From CAZVCJ01 sp964625745 (lineage in GTDB: Bacteria > Chloroflexota > Anaerolineae > VGOG01), in assembly GCA_964625745.1 (NCBI GenBank), contig CAZVCJ010000044.1, positions 1 through 25,908 on the forward strand: a DNA stretch of 25,908 nt, given 5' to 3'. The position numbers and the translations under genes were made by a program. Numbering within the stretch: position 1 is the stretch's first letter; every line of letters begins with the position of its first letter. The notes beneath the pieces were generated by a model, which was not told the DNA's origin, made no database searches, and saw only the letters and a list, made by a program, of their open reading frames with translations. Shown piece by piece: positions 7,667-15,879 of this stretch.

Positions 7667-8134
7667 TCACTCTTCAGGAACGCTGTACGGGTAGCACCGA
7701 ATATCAACGTAGGCGAACCCTGTCTCGGCGCGCTTCTCCTGTTCCTGAATCCAGGCTTCGATCCCTATCTCTCGCATTCTCTGCCCGTCTGCAATCAGAG
7801 TCGGATAGCCTTTCGCGAGAGCAAGCACCCGCTCACAGGGGTACTCCTCGCAGAAGGCACAGATTTCAACTCCTCGTTGGCGGGCGCATTTTCTGATGCC
7901 GCAGAAAGGTGGCCCACCGCCTTGCCGACATCCAGGGCAGGCTTTGTCAGGATCGCAGAGGTCGGTCAGGAACTCCCAGAACTCATTGAATCCAGTGAGT
8001 TCCTGGCCCCAGAACTCGTAGCCCTCGTTGGTCATTGATGCCCTGAGCGCGCTCGCCTGGCATGGGATACGCCCACGCTGAGCGCAGAGGCCACAGTAGA
8101 GCCCGCAATATGTGATCAGCCTGAGATCTTCCAT
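7667..8134 (-). CDS. DUF3795 cysteine-rich protein
   Basis: A 155-aa protein with the DUF3795 pattern: YCGLYCGLCAQRGRIPC at the N-terminus, then CPGCRQGG, FCGIRKCA and ICAFCEEYPC in the middle. The paired cysteines suggest zinc or iron-sulfur binding, but the biochemical role of the family is not known. A strong AAGGAGAAGG site precedes the ATG at 8134. It lies 29 bp after the glutaminyl cyclotransferase gene on the same strand, so co-transcription is possible though no shared function is evident. Confidence 0.75.
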   Translation of the reverse strand: MEDLRLITYCGLYCGLCAQRGRIPCQASALRASMTNEGYEFWGQELTGFNEFWEFLTDLCDPDKACPGCRQGGGPPFCGIRKCARQRGVEICAFCEEYPCERVLALAKGYPTLIADGQRMREIGIEAWIQEQEKRAETGFAYVDIRCYPYSVPEE

Positions 8135-8163
8135 AACCTTCTCCTTGAGTTTTGCATTGTCAG

Positions 8164-9066
8164 CTATTCCAGAGGGGCCAGCTCAATTTCAAAGAGCCTG
8201 GGCCAAAGCTTTCCGGTAACGAACAACCGATCATTCTCTGCGTCATAGGCGATGCCGTTGAGAACGTCCACTGGCTCAGTACGATCCTCCGGACTCAGAA
8301 GCCCTGCCAGTTCTATCCATCCGATTACGTCACCAGTATCAGGTGCGACCCTGGCGATGCGGTCCGTTTGCCACACGTTGGCGTAGATTTCTCCCTGAAC
8401 GTATTCCAGTTCGTTGAGCCTGGTCAGCGGCCCATCCTCGTCGCGTACTTCAATCCGACCGATTTCCTCAAAGGTCTCAGGGTCCAGGAAACGAAGCGTC
8501 GAGGTGCCATCGCTCATGATCAAGCGCTCTCCATCGTGCGTGATGCCCCAGCCTTCAGTTGGATAGTGGAACTCTTCTAGCAGCTCAAAACTGTTCTTAT
8601 CGTAGACGAAACCGACACCGGATTGCCAGGTCAACTGGATGATCCTTTCACCGAAGATGGTTATGCCTTCACCAAAGAGCTGGTCTGGCAACTTGCGGAT
8701 TTGCAGGACATCTCCAGTTGTCAATTCCACTCTGCGCAAAGTGGAGTATCCCTGCCGCCCTGTTCCTTCATACAAAACACCGCTTTCAAAAACCAATCCT
8801 TCGGTGAAAGCGTTCCGGTCATGAGGATAAGCATTGACGACCTCGTAGGTGAAGGTATAAGCAGCAGGCGTGGGTGTGCTTGTTGGCGTTGGGTTGGGAG
8901 TGAGAGTTGGCGTGGCAGGAGGAGTCACCATAGGAGTGGCTGTAGGCAACTCAGCAACAGAAGTAGCGGTCGGAGCAGGCCCGCAGGCCGCCAGTAGTGA
9001 GATGCTGAGGCACACTACCAGAAGCGAAGATTTGATGTTTCTCTTACTCCCCACAACCGGTCCCAT
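8164..9066 (-). CDS. Glutaminyl-peptide cyclotransferase lipoprotein
   Basis: A 300-aa exported lipoprotein. The N-terminus has a basic stretch, a hydrophobic core and the lipobox LLAAC with C28 as the lipid-carrying residue, then a Pro/Thr-rich spacer (to about 68). The rest is a plant/bacterial-type glutamine cyclotransferase beta-propeller, with AFTEGLVFESGVLYEGTGRQGYS, QLTWQSGVGFVYD, GWGITHDGERLIMSDGTSTL, LNELEYVQGEIYANVW and DVLNGIAYD. This enzyme cyclises N-terminal Gln to pyroglutamate with release of ammonia. It would sit on the outer face of the cytoplasmic membrane. The ORF overlaps the end of the pseudouridine synthase gene by 23 bp, so the start may be this ATG or the GTG at 9054. 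Confidence 0.88.
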   Translation of the reverse strand: MGPVVGSKRNIKSSLLVVCLSISLLAACGPAPTATSVAELPTATPMVTPPATPTLTPNPTPTSTPTPAAYTFTYEVVNAYPHDRNAFTEGLVFESGVLYEGTGRQGYSTLRRVELTTGDVLQIRKLPDQLFGEGITIFGERIIQLTWQSGVGFVYDKNSFELLEEFHYPTEGWGITHDGERLIMSDGTSTLRFLDPETFEEIGRIEVRDEDGPLTRLNELEYVQGEIYANVWQTDRIARVAPDTGDVIGWIELAGLLSPEDRTEPVDVLNGIAYDAENDRLFVTGKLWPRLFEIELAPLE

Positions 9067-9799
9067 TCAACACCACGTCGCGTTCCGCCACCGTCAAGTG
9101 GCGATATTCGCCTTTCTTGAGCTCTCCCAGTTCCAGCGGCCCGATGGAGACCCGCACCAGCCTCAGCACGCTCACGTCCAGCGCTTCTAGCATGCGGCGG
9201 ATGTGACGGTTCTTGCCCTCATCCAGAACGATTTCCAGCCAACTGTTGCGCGGGCCGTGACGCAGCAGACGCACGCTCCTGGCTCTCAAGGTCTCCCCCG
9301 CGTCAACGACTCCGCTCTGCAGTTGTTGCAGCAGGTGGTCATCGGCCACGCAGTTGATTTGTACGTGGTATGTCTTGTCCAGATGCGTGGCGGGGTCCAG
9401 AATACGCGCTGCCCATTGGGTGTCGTTGGTGAACAGCAACAACCCCTCGCTGGCCTTGTCCAGCCGCCCTACCGGAGATACCCAGGGCAGGGAGGAATCG
9501 GTCAGACAGTGGTATACCGTCTCGCGCCCTCGCTCGTCGGTGATGGTGGTCACCAGGCCGCGGGGTTTGTTCAGCATCAGGTACACTTTGGCAGCCGCTG
9601 TGACCCGTTGCCCGTCCACCGTGATGCGGTCACGTCGAACGTCTACCCGCCAGGACGGCGCTCGCTGGACAGCGCCATTGACCTGCACTCGTCCTGCCTG
9701 AATCAGGGCTTGGGCCTGGGTGCGCGAGCAATACCCCAGTTTCGAAAGCGCCCGCGCCAGGCTGACTTTTGCCTGGGATGGTTGGCGTGTCCTGTTCAT
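9044..9799 (-). CDS. RsuA/RluB-family pseudouridine synthase
   Basis: A 251-aa rRNA pseudouridine synthase. Residues about 12-60 form an S4 RNA-binding domain (LARALSKLGYCSRTQAQALIQAGRVQVNG). The catalytic domain begins with YLMLNKPRGLVTT and contains GRLDKASEGLLLFTND, where D114 is the catalytic Asp. The C-terminal RHIRRMLEALDVSVLRLVRVSIGPLELG is typical of the RsuA/RluB/RluE/RluF group. It probably modifies 23S or 16S rRNA; which uridine is not predictable here. It is followed by, and overlaps, the cyclotransferase gene. Confidence 0.92.
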   Translation of the reverse strand: MNRTRQPSQAKVSLARALSKLGYCSRTQAQALIQAGRVQVNGAVQRAPSWRVDVRRDRITVDGQRVTAAAKVYLMLNKPRGLVTTITDERGRETVYHCLTDSSLPWVSPVGRLDKASEGLLLFTNDTQWAARILDPATHLDKTYHVQINCVADDHLLQQLQSGVVDAGETLRARSVRLLRHGPRNSWLEIVLDEGKNRHIRRMLEALDVSVLRLVRVSIGPLELGELKKGEYRHLTVAERDVVLNGTGCGE

Positions 9800-9844
9800 G
9801 GGTCTTTCAGGGAATGACTTCTTATACTCCCACCCAGCGACTTA

Positions 9845-12376
9845 TCAGCCGTCATAAGGCCCCAGGAAGCGCTTGCCATCGAAGTGAATGAGATGCGTCC
9901 CTGCTTCCTTGACCCAGACCTCTGTTTCCCAGGAGATGTCACCAATGTACCTCGCCATGTCGCTGCGAGTGAGGAAGGCCGTAACATAAACCAGCCCAGG
10001 TCGCGCATCCTGGAAAAGCGCTGCTAATTCCTCCCGGCGCTTGGCGTTGACTGGGCCGTGACTTGTAACCGCCTCAATTAGAACCAGCCAGTCTTTCTCG
10101 ACATGATGGATCACTACATCGGGCATCTTCCCATGGACATCCACCGTCACGCCCAGAGCTCGGAGCGCTTCCTCGTCGAAATACCTCCACTTATCGCCTG
10201 TATCGCCCACATAGATAACATAACCACCGGGCACGAACCTCGGTGCAAACTCATCAACGATGGCTTTCATGAGTCTGCTGTGCGCGCCTGGTGTCAGATA
10301 GACCTCCTGTCCTTCTGCCAGCGTTACAGGAACCATCTTCAACTCGCGCGCTCGTGCGTAACGCTGCTTCAACGTCACCACTGATCCCAAGTAGGTTTTC
10401 AAGTTGTCCGCCCAGGCAGGCATTCCACAGGTCCTGAGCAATCTGAGGGCAGTCGGTTCAATCTGGTAGCAGAACCTGGGACTGTTGACCGGCCTGCTTG
10501 GGTCATCTGGGTTAGGCACGGCGAGACCAGCATCCACGAACTGGTGCATAGTCTGCCTGCGGAAAGTCTCACGGGTGTTCGGGGCGTATTGCTTTCCGTA
10601 ATGGTCTCTACAGAAATCCATGATAGGCGTAATACCCATCAGAGGGTCTCCTGCCTCGGCCCAGGGCGTTTCCGGTTTCAGGTCCAGCAGCGCCAGCAGG
10701 GTGAGGGCGGAACGCTCGTTCTGTTGGCCCCTTGGCATACCAAGAGTCTTTAGAATCTCCAGTGCGTCGTCAATCTTCTGCTTTGCAGCCACAGGATCAG
10801 GGGATTGTATGTCTGCCATTCGATGGATCTCCTTTTCCAACAATTCATCAATTTCCCTTTGGGATGGGAATTTGTCTCCGACACTTGCACCAAGTGCCTC
10901 CAGGACCTCCTGGCTCGGATACCGCAGCATCCTGAGGTCGGTTGCATTGACTTGAGTGTGACCGTTGAACTGACGGAAGTAGCTATCCACCAGAGTCGAG
11001 TTCAGAAAAACAGCGAGGCCCTTTACCAGTTCCGTGGGCAGTCCGGCATGGTCACGATGATAAACATTCAGGTGATTTTCAAAACCCACATACGGGGCCG
11101 AAATCTGTTTCCGGTCATAGATGGCAGCCACGATGCGACGGCGTTCCTCTTTGGACGAGAAACGCTTGACGAGAACATAGTCTCCAGAGGGCAACAGCAG
11201 GGATTCAGTCCGCGAGGCCAAAGCAATTGCATTTGGCTTCTTGCCACCAGGCTTGGGCCATCGGACGAACCCATTGTGAAAATGGGTTGGATATACGAGA
11301 GGCATGGCGTCCTCACCAGGATCCGCCCGCAAGAAGTCTTTAGCCCGAAAGTCAACGACACGCCCCGTGGAAACGGCAATCCCAAGATCGTCCAGAGAGT
11401 GCGGGAAGACGCTTATCCGATCCAACACGAATTGATCCATTTCGCTGGTAGCAATGTGGATAATCAAGTCTGGATCATCGGGCTTGACGACTTGTTCATA
11501 GTCCACTTCGCGGACAGTCATGCTTTCCTTAGCTGGGCCATGACTGGCAGAGATGAGAACCCTTCCCCGCTTACCGCTCTTGACTGCATGGAAGATGATG
11601 TTTTCTTGCAGAACATCGTCAGTCCTGAACGCTTCCTCCCTTGACTCAAAAACGTGGATGCGACGCAATGCCATAGCTTTCAGGAATAACTTGCGGAAAG
11701 GCTTAAAATAGGGGCCATTGCAAAAACTGCGGGGGGTAATGGCGACCAGCTCGCCGCCTGGTTCCAATAGGTCAATGGCAATCGCGAGGAAGGCAGAGTA
11801 CAAATTGCCAGTTTCTATGCCAATGCTGCTGAGCAGACGACGATGCCTTGAGTCACTTCGGATTTTTTTGTACGGAGGATTCAGAATAGCGCGGTTGAAT
11901 GAATGGCGCTCGACGGGGAACAGTCCTCCCCTCAGCATTTCCACACCCGCACTGATGAAATCTTCTTCTAACACCTTCCCAACGAGTTCCACCCCGCGTT
12001 CCTGACATACCTCTTGACATTCAACCAGCGTGGAATGGAGGTATTCAACCAACAGTGGCTCCAGCTCGTAAGCTATGACTGAAATACTGCGCGGTCGTGC
12101 ATCACGCTGGCAACCCTCCTCCACGAATGCCACTGTCAGAGTTCCCACCCCCGCTCCCGCATCTAGCAGGCGGAGTTCTGGCGACGAGTCCCCAAACAGA
12201 GAGGCCATGAATCGGGCCACAGAGGGCGGTGTGAAAAACTGCCCCATTTTTGACCGCTGTTCAGCATCCAGCTTGCGGCACGCATCAACGCGATAGAGAT
12301 CTACGCGTTCTGTTAGACCTTCCACGCTAACCACATCTGTGATTGAATTGACCTTATATTGACTTGACACTTCCAT
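9845..12376 (-). CDS. Single-chain restriction-modification protein: N6-adenine methylase fused to PstI/BsuBI-type nuclease
   Basis: An 843-aa protein that joins both R-M activities. Residues about 40-500 form a gamma-type N6-adenine methyltransferase, with FFTPPSVARFMASL, the SAM motif LLDAGAGVGTL (about 71-81) and the catalytic NPPY at 166-169. The C-terminal part (about 530-843) resembles the BsuBI/PstI restriction endonuclease, including YVGDTGDKWRYFDEEAL and a PD...E site formed by D753 in MPDVVIHH and E768 in LVLIEAVTSHGPVNAKRREEL. In PstI and BsuBI these are two separate proteins acting at CTGCAG; here one chain would both cut and protect. The target may be CTGCAG-like but this is unproven. 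No separate methylase or specificity gene adjoins it. Confidence 0.85.
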   Translation of the reverse strand: MEVSSQYKVNSITDVVSVEGLTERVDLYRVDACRKLDAEQRSKMGQFFTPPSVARFMASLFGDSSPELRLLDAGAGVGTLTVAFVEEGCQRDARPRSISVIAYELEPLLVEYLHSTLVECQEVCQERGVELVGKVLEEDFISAGVEMLRGGLFPVERHSFNRAILNPPYKKIRSDSRHRRLLSSIGIETGNLYSAFLAIAIDLLEPGGELVAITPRSFCNGPYFKPFRKLFLKAMALRRIHVFESREEAFRTDDVLQENIIFHAVKSGKRGRVLISASHGPAKESMTVREVDYEQVVKPDDPDLIIHIATSEMDQFVLDRISVFPHSLDDLGIAVSTGRVVDFRAKDFLRADPGEDAMPLVYPTHFHNGFVRWPKPGGKKPNAIALASRTESLLLPSGDYVLVKRFSSKEERRRIVAAIYDRKQISAPYVGFENHLNVYHRDHAGLPTELVKGLAVFLNSTLVDSYFRQFNGHTQVNATDLRMLRYPSQEVLEALGASVGDKFPSQREIDELLEKEIHRMADIQSPDPVAAKQKIDDALEILKTLGMPRGQQNERSALTLLALLDLKPETPWAEAGDPLMGITPIMDFCRDHYGKQYAPNTRETFRRQTMHQFVDAGLAVPNPDDPSRPVNSPRFCYQIEPTALRLLRTCGMPAWADNLKTYLGSVVTLKQRYARARELKMVPVTLAEGQEVYLTPGAHSRLMKAIVDEFAPRFVPGGYVIYVGDTGDKWRYFDEEALRALGVTVDVHGKMPDVVIHHVEKDWLVLIEAVTSHGPVNAKRREELAALFQDARPGLVYVTAFLTRSDMARYIGDISWETEVWVKEAGTHLIHFDGKRFLGPYDG

Positions 12377-12502
12377 AGCTTACAGTCAGTCCACTAACCA
12401 CAGTACGCGCCCACCACACCAAGCAGCTTTTCAAACTCGCTACCATCCAACTCCGTAAGCCTCCGCGATGAGACGCTCTCTAGACCATTCCTGGGCACGC
12501 CG

Positions 12503-13237
12503 CTACGAGCCCGCTGTGTCAGCATCGTCGTGCGACTCGAGATCCTTCGCGCACCGGAAGCCCACATTGAAATCCGCCCAGCCTGGCGGAAGCGCATTTC
12601 TGTAGTACACCCGGTTACAAGACGCACCTGAGTGCCAACCACCCCCTCGGATGACCCGGAACCTGCCAGACTCGGGCCCCTGCGGATTCACCGAAGGACT
12701 CGACGAGTAGTAATCTGGATCGTAGAGATCCCAGACCCACTCGACAACGTTTCCCTGCATATCACAAAGGCCAAAGCCGTTTGGGGGGTAGCTGCCGACG
12801 GCGACCGGGCCGCCCTTGCCTGACCGGTTGTAGTTCCCGTCGGATGGTTGGAGCGTGTCACCGTTGGGGAAGCTCATGCCTACCAGCCCCCCTCTGGCTG
12901 CGTACTCCCACTCGGCCTCAGTCGGGAGTCGCTTGCCACACCACTCCGCATACACAGTAGCATCGTACCAACTCACCGTAATCACTGGATGGTTCGGGTA
13001 GTCCGGGCCACACCGGAAACCGTCCATGCCCCAAAAGTCTGGTAGGCGGTGTCCCGTTGCCTGGCAGAACCTCAGATACTGCCCGTTCGTCACCTCATAC
13101 TTGTCCATGTAGAAGGAGTCAACGTACACCTTGTGAACGGGGCTATGATCTCCCTCTGAATCCGAGCCCATGAGGAACTCGCCACCAGGTATCAAAACGA
13201 GTTCCCCAATCGAGCTATCCGAAGTAACGTTAGCCAT
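12503..13237 (-). CDS. SUMF1 / formylglycine-generating-enzyme-fold protein
   Basis: A 244-aa single-domain protein of the FGE-sulfatase (C-type-lectin-like) family: LVLIPGGEFLMGSDSEGDHSPVHKVYVDSFYMDKYEVTNGQYL at the start, RLPTEAEWEYAARGG in the middle, and FRVIRGGGWHSGASC...GFRCAKD near the end. Genuine formylglycine-generating enzymes have two Cys binding copper in the RGGS/GxxC...C stretch. Here the first position appears to be Ser and only one Cys (in SGASC) remains, so it is more likely a paralogue with a binding or other role. The ATG at 13237 is chosen for the GAGGT 8-9 nt upstream. It lies between an attC-like hairpin and the R-M gene. Confidence 0.8.
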   Translation of the reverse strand: MANVTSDSSIGELVLIPGGEFLMGSDSEGDHSPVHKVYVDSFYMDKYEVTNGQYLRFCQATGHRLPDFWGMDGFRCGPDYPNHPVITVSWYDATVYAEWCGKRLPTEAEWEYAARGGLVGMSFPNGDTLQPSDGNYNRSGKGGPVAVGSYPPNGFGLCDMQGNVVEWVWDLYDPDYYSSSPSVNPQGPESGRFRVIRGGGWHSGASCNRVYYRNALPPGWADFNVGFRCAKDLESHDDADTAGS

Positions 13238-13283
13238 CGTCAATTACCTCTTTTCTCATCATCTTCACAGGGCCTTCGCTCCA

Positions 13284-13362
13284 GTTGGTTGCATAATGGT
13301 CGTGTTCAGCCGCGCCGCGTAGCTTAGCGAAGCGGCGTCGGCTGAACACAGTGTTAGCCCGC
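13284..13362 (-). repeat. attC-like integron recombination site
   Basis: On the minus strand the order is GGCTAAC (near 13359-13353, one base from the RYYYAAC core), a left arm CAGCCGACGCCGC, a loop, a right arm GCGGCGCGGCTG, and ATTATGC near 13295 (close to the GTTATGC type of end core). The arms 13302-13318 and 13332-13349 pair over 17 bp with one unpaired base (13338). Bases left unpaired in the stem are a hallmark of attC sites, and the arms match those of the aadA-type attC as I remember it. It lies just past the last gene of the biosynthetic operon. No integrase gene is in the window, and the core sites are imperfect. Confidence 0.5.
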
Positions 13363-13430
13363 ATGTTAACCACGGACAATGGTCACTGAGTTTCGAGAAC
13401 TGGCATAGGGAATTTACAACTACAACTCTG

Positions 13431-14492
13431 CTAAATCTTGTCTCCAAGTGGCGACATATCTTTGAACTGTGGCGTCTGACAGTTTATTGCCGATTCTACT
13501 GCATCAAGAGTATGATCAACGTGAAATGGTTCTAGAAGAGACATTTGTTCGTGTACTAGCTCTTGCCACTCCTCGAAGGACATAGCTTGAATCTCTCGAA
13601 CACGTTTAACAACACCACATCCTGTATTAGCGTGTGCAAAAGGTGGCAGCAAGATATCTGAACCGCGATAATCAGCTGGTACTAAAGGAATACATCCACC
13701 GATTACTGATTCAAAGATCCGTTGAGTGAACTGGCCCGTTTTCATATATCGGTCAGGTGCTAATAGAACTGTCGCCACTGATTGCTGATAAAGCTCGACG
13801 ACTCTCGATAAACCAATCCTCCCATGATGAGTCAAGCCAGGCACAGTAGCATATCGTGGCCATTTTCCATAAACGTGAACGGGAATATACTTTGCTGCAC
13901 TAACAATATATTGATCATAAACACGATCTCGATCATATTGGTTACCAATGTAGATTAGCTCAATGGTGCGTCTGCCCCGTTCAGGGGGAACGCACAGATT
14001 GCCAGGCTCGACGGGAAAGAGGGCACGAGCGCGATCCGGGGCTGAGAGATATAAGCTAGGTTCCAAGACATACGTATTGGCTTTAACCAATGCTAAGCGA
14101 TCATCCACTGGACTATGTGCAAGCTGTTGATCTTTATCCCAAACAACGATTGGCACACGCGATGCGTAATATCGAACCAACTCACGCTGTCGTGCTAGGT
14201 CAGGAGTATAACCAGGGATAGCGGGATTGTCATTGCGCCCTGGAATCGGCCAACGCCACTCTAGAAACAAAACATCAATGTCTGGGAATCCCGAACCGTA
14301 AGTCTGTCCTAAGTCAACAGTTTCTCTTGCTTCAAATCTATCACGGTCCAGCTGAAGCATAATCACCTTGTAACCACGTCTTATCAATCCCCTAATCAAG
14401 GTCGGGCGGTGACTACGTCCTCCATCGGGTGTATCTACGATTCCGTTTCCAAGAAACCCCCAACAACTATACCCGATCCGCTTGCTCATCAT
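13431..14492 (-). CDS. Glycosyltransferase-like protein (CgeB-type GT-B)
   Basis: A 353-aa cytosolic protein. The N-terminal part (IGYSCWGFLGNGIVDTPDGGRSHRPTL) resembles the acceptor-side Rossmann domain of GT-B enzymes. The C-terminal part has ELIYIGNQYDRDR, VYGKWPRYATVPGLTHHGRI, and MKTGQFTQRIFESVIGGCIPLVPADYRG, a pattern like the sugar-nucleotide-binding domain of CgeB/Glyco_trans_1_2 proteins. It would transfer a sugar to a product intermediate, though donor and acceptor are unknown. An AGGGG site precedes the double ATG. The gene overlaps the end of the deaminase gene by 26 bp and is the last in the six-gene operon. Confidence 0.65.
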   Translation of the reverse strand: MMSKRIGYSCWGFLGNGIVDTPDGGRSHRPTLIRGLIRRGYKVIMLQLDRDRFEARETVDLGQTYGSGFPDIDVLFLEWRWPIPGRNDNPAIPGYTPDLARQRELVRYYASRVPIVVWDKDQQLAHSPVDDRLALVKANTYVLEPSLYLSAPDRARALFPVEPGNLCVPPERGRRTIELIYIGNQYDRDRVYDQYIVSAAKYIPVHVYGKWPRYATVPGLTHHGRIGLSRVVELYQQSVATVLLAPDRYMKTGQFTQRIFESVIGGCIPLVPADYRGSDILLPPFAHANTGCGVVKRVREIQAMSFEEWQELVHEQMSLLEPFHVDHTLDAVESAINCQTPQFKDMSPLGDKI

Positions 14493-14982
14493 AGTACCCC
14501 TTGAGAGCTTGTATCACGTTGCTTTCTCTAGAAATATTGGATGAGTGCATTTGATACGGTATCAAATCGCTCCAGCACTGATCAATCCTAAAAACCTGGA
14601 CGGGACCACCACCTTTTGCTGTTGCTATCAGCCAAGCGGGTGCACCAACGATGAATTCCGCCAACCTTTGACGACATGCTCCACAAACAGTCTGTATTTT
14701 CTCACTATGTCCCACACATACTACAGCTATTAGTTCTCGCGTACCCTGAGTTACTGCATTTGCTAGGGCCACACTCTCTGCACAAAGAGTTAGGCCATAT
14801 GATACAAATTCAACATTAGTTCCAGCGGCCATTACGGCTCTTCCTGATTTATCAAGTCCAAAAACGGCACTGCCAATGCTCTTATTTGAGTATGGACTGT
14901 AGGATAGTCCTTGTATTGTAACTGCTTGCTTTACGAGTTGTGCCACCAGAGCCTGTGGCAACAGCCATTCTTTTGCGTTCAT
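14467..14982 (-). CDS. Cytidine deaminase-like protein
   Basis: A 171-aa zinc hydrolase of the tetrameric cytidine deaminase family. LSYSPYSNKSIGSAVFGL and GTNVEFVSYGLTLCAESVALANAV are closely cytidine-deaminase-like. The zinc ligands and catalytic Glu are C67-A-E69 with C100 and C103 in VCGACRQ. The usual Asn of the NVEN substrate motif is Phe (NVEF), and a tail of about 40 aa is added beyond the normal 130 aa, so the substrate may be a modified cytidine or a finished nucleoside. A self-resistance role like blasticidin S deaminase is possible. The start is placed at ATG 14982; an upstream ATG at 15054 lacks a ribosome site and would overlap the methyltransferase gene. Confidence 0.8.
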   Translation of the reverse strand: MNAKEWLLPQALVAQLVKQAVTIQGLSYSPYSNKSIGSAVFGLDKSGRAVMAAGTNVEFVSYGLTLCAESVALANAVTQGTRELIAVVCVGHSEKIQTVCGACRQRLAEFIVGAPAWLIATAKGGGPVQVFRIDQCWSDLIPYQMHSSNISRESNVIQALKGYYDEQADRV

Positions 14983-15016
14983 CGTAATCAAACCTGGTCT
15001 GACTTCGTGGTATACG

Positions 15017-15853
15017 CTAATAATGTCGGACGCGCACAAGAAATGCCCACTCAATCTTGCGGATACTCAACCCCGCTTTTGGGGCCTCTTGGCCTATAGC
15101 TCCTAGCAAATTCTTCCATTGCTCTTCTGTAACGTAATAATGGTATCGGGGCGTACTAGCAAAATAGTCCAACAGTGCCTCAACTGTTGGGAAATCTACC
15201 CAAGATTCGACACATACCCTTTTCTCAACCTGCATTGCTGGTGGAAGCAGTTCGTCTATATTGAGTTCAGATATGCGAGATTCATCACGTGGCGCGTTAT
15301 CAGATAAACCAAACTGAGCAAGTGCTAGGCGATACCATCTATCCATTTCAGCGTAGGTGTTGTGTCCCTTTGTTAGGATTAACAATCTGCCCTCATTGCG
15401 AAGTATGCGCGCTAATTCAAACAGGGCTATCTCTGGTCGTAACAAATGGTAGAGCATAAAGTTGGCACAAGCTGCGTCGAACCGTTGACTGGGTGCAGGT
15501 ATCGCTTCGACATCACAAACACACCAGTGCAGATGTGGGTAACGTCGGTAGCCATTGAGTACCTGACCAGATGATATATCAAAGGCGAATACTGGATTCC
15601 CCGTTCGACTACTAACGAGATCCGCAAAATAACCGCTGCCAGCACCCGCGTCCGCGACGACTTCGCTAGGCTTCAAGTCTAGCAAGTCCAAGCCAATTCT
15701 AAGGATTTGTGCGGGAGTGCCGCGTGTGTACTGAGCAAGGGTTTGCCCCCTAAGCTCATATCGTCTCGGATCTCCATATAGTTTCTTCCTGATTGCCTCC
15801 TTGTCAGTATAGTCATCTGGCCGCCATCCTTGCCACCTTTGGGATAAACGCAT
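15017..15853 (-). CDS. SAM-dependent class-I methyltransferase
   Basis: A 278-aa protein with a Rossmann SAM-binding fold: motif I VVADAGAGSGYFADLV (D68, G70, G72, G74), an acidic end of strand 2 in VFAFDIS, and the motif III/IV region DVEAIPAPSQRFDAACANFMLYHLL as in Methyltransf_11 enzymes. It follows the kinase gene by 26 bp, with AGGAG before its ATG. The fold does not reveal the substrate. In this cluster O- or N-methylation of a pyrimidine nucleoside or its sugar is the simplest reading. The family also includes quinone and lipid methyltransferases, but no such genes are nearby. Confidence 0.78.
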   Translation of the reverse strand: MRLSQRWQGWRPDDYTDKEAIRKKLYGDPRRYELRGQTLAQYTRGTPAQILRIGLDLLDLKPSEVVADAGAGSGYFADLVSSRTGNPVFAFDISSGQVLNGYRRYPHLHWCVCDVEAIPAPSQRFDAACANFMLYHLLRPEIALFELARILRNEGRLLILTKGHNTYAEMDRWYRLALAQFGLSDNAPRDESRISELNIDELLPPAMQVEKRVCVESWVDFPTVEALLDYFASTPRYHYYVTEEQWKNLLGAIGQEAPKAGLSIRKIEWAFLVRVRHY

Positions 15854-15879
15854 CGGCTACTCTCCTGAAATGGCTGATT

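Noticed and set aside
15017..15054. Deaminase start at 15054 overlapping the methyltransferase gene
   Set aside because: No ribosome site precedes it, and the family N-terminus begins near the ATG at 14982.
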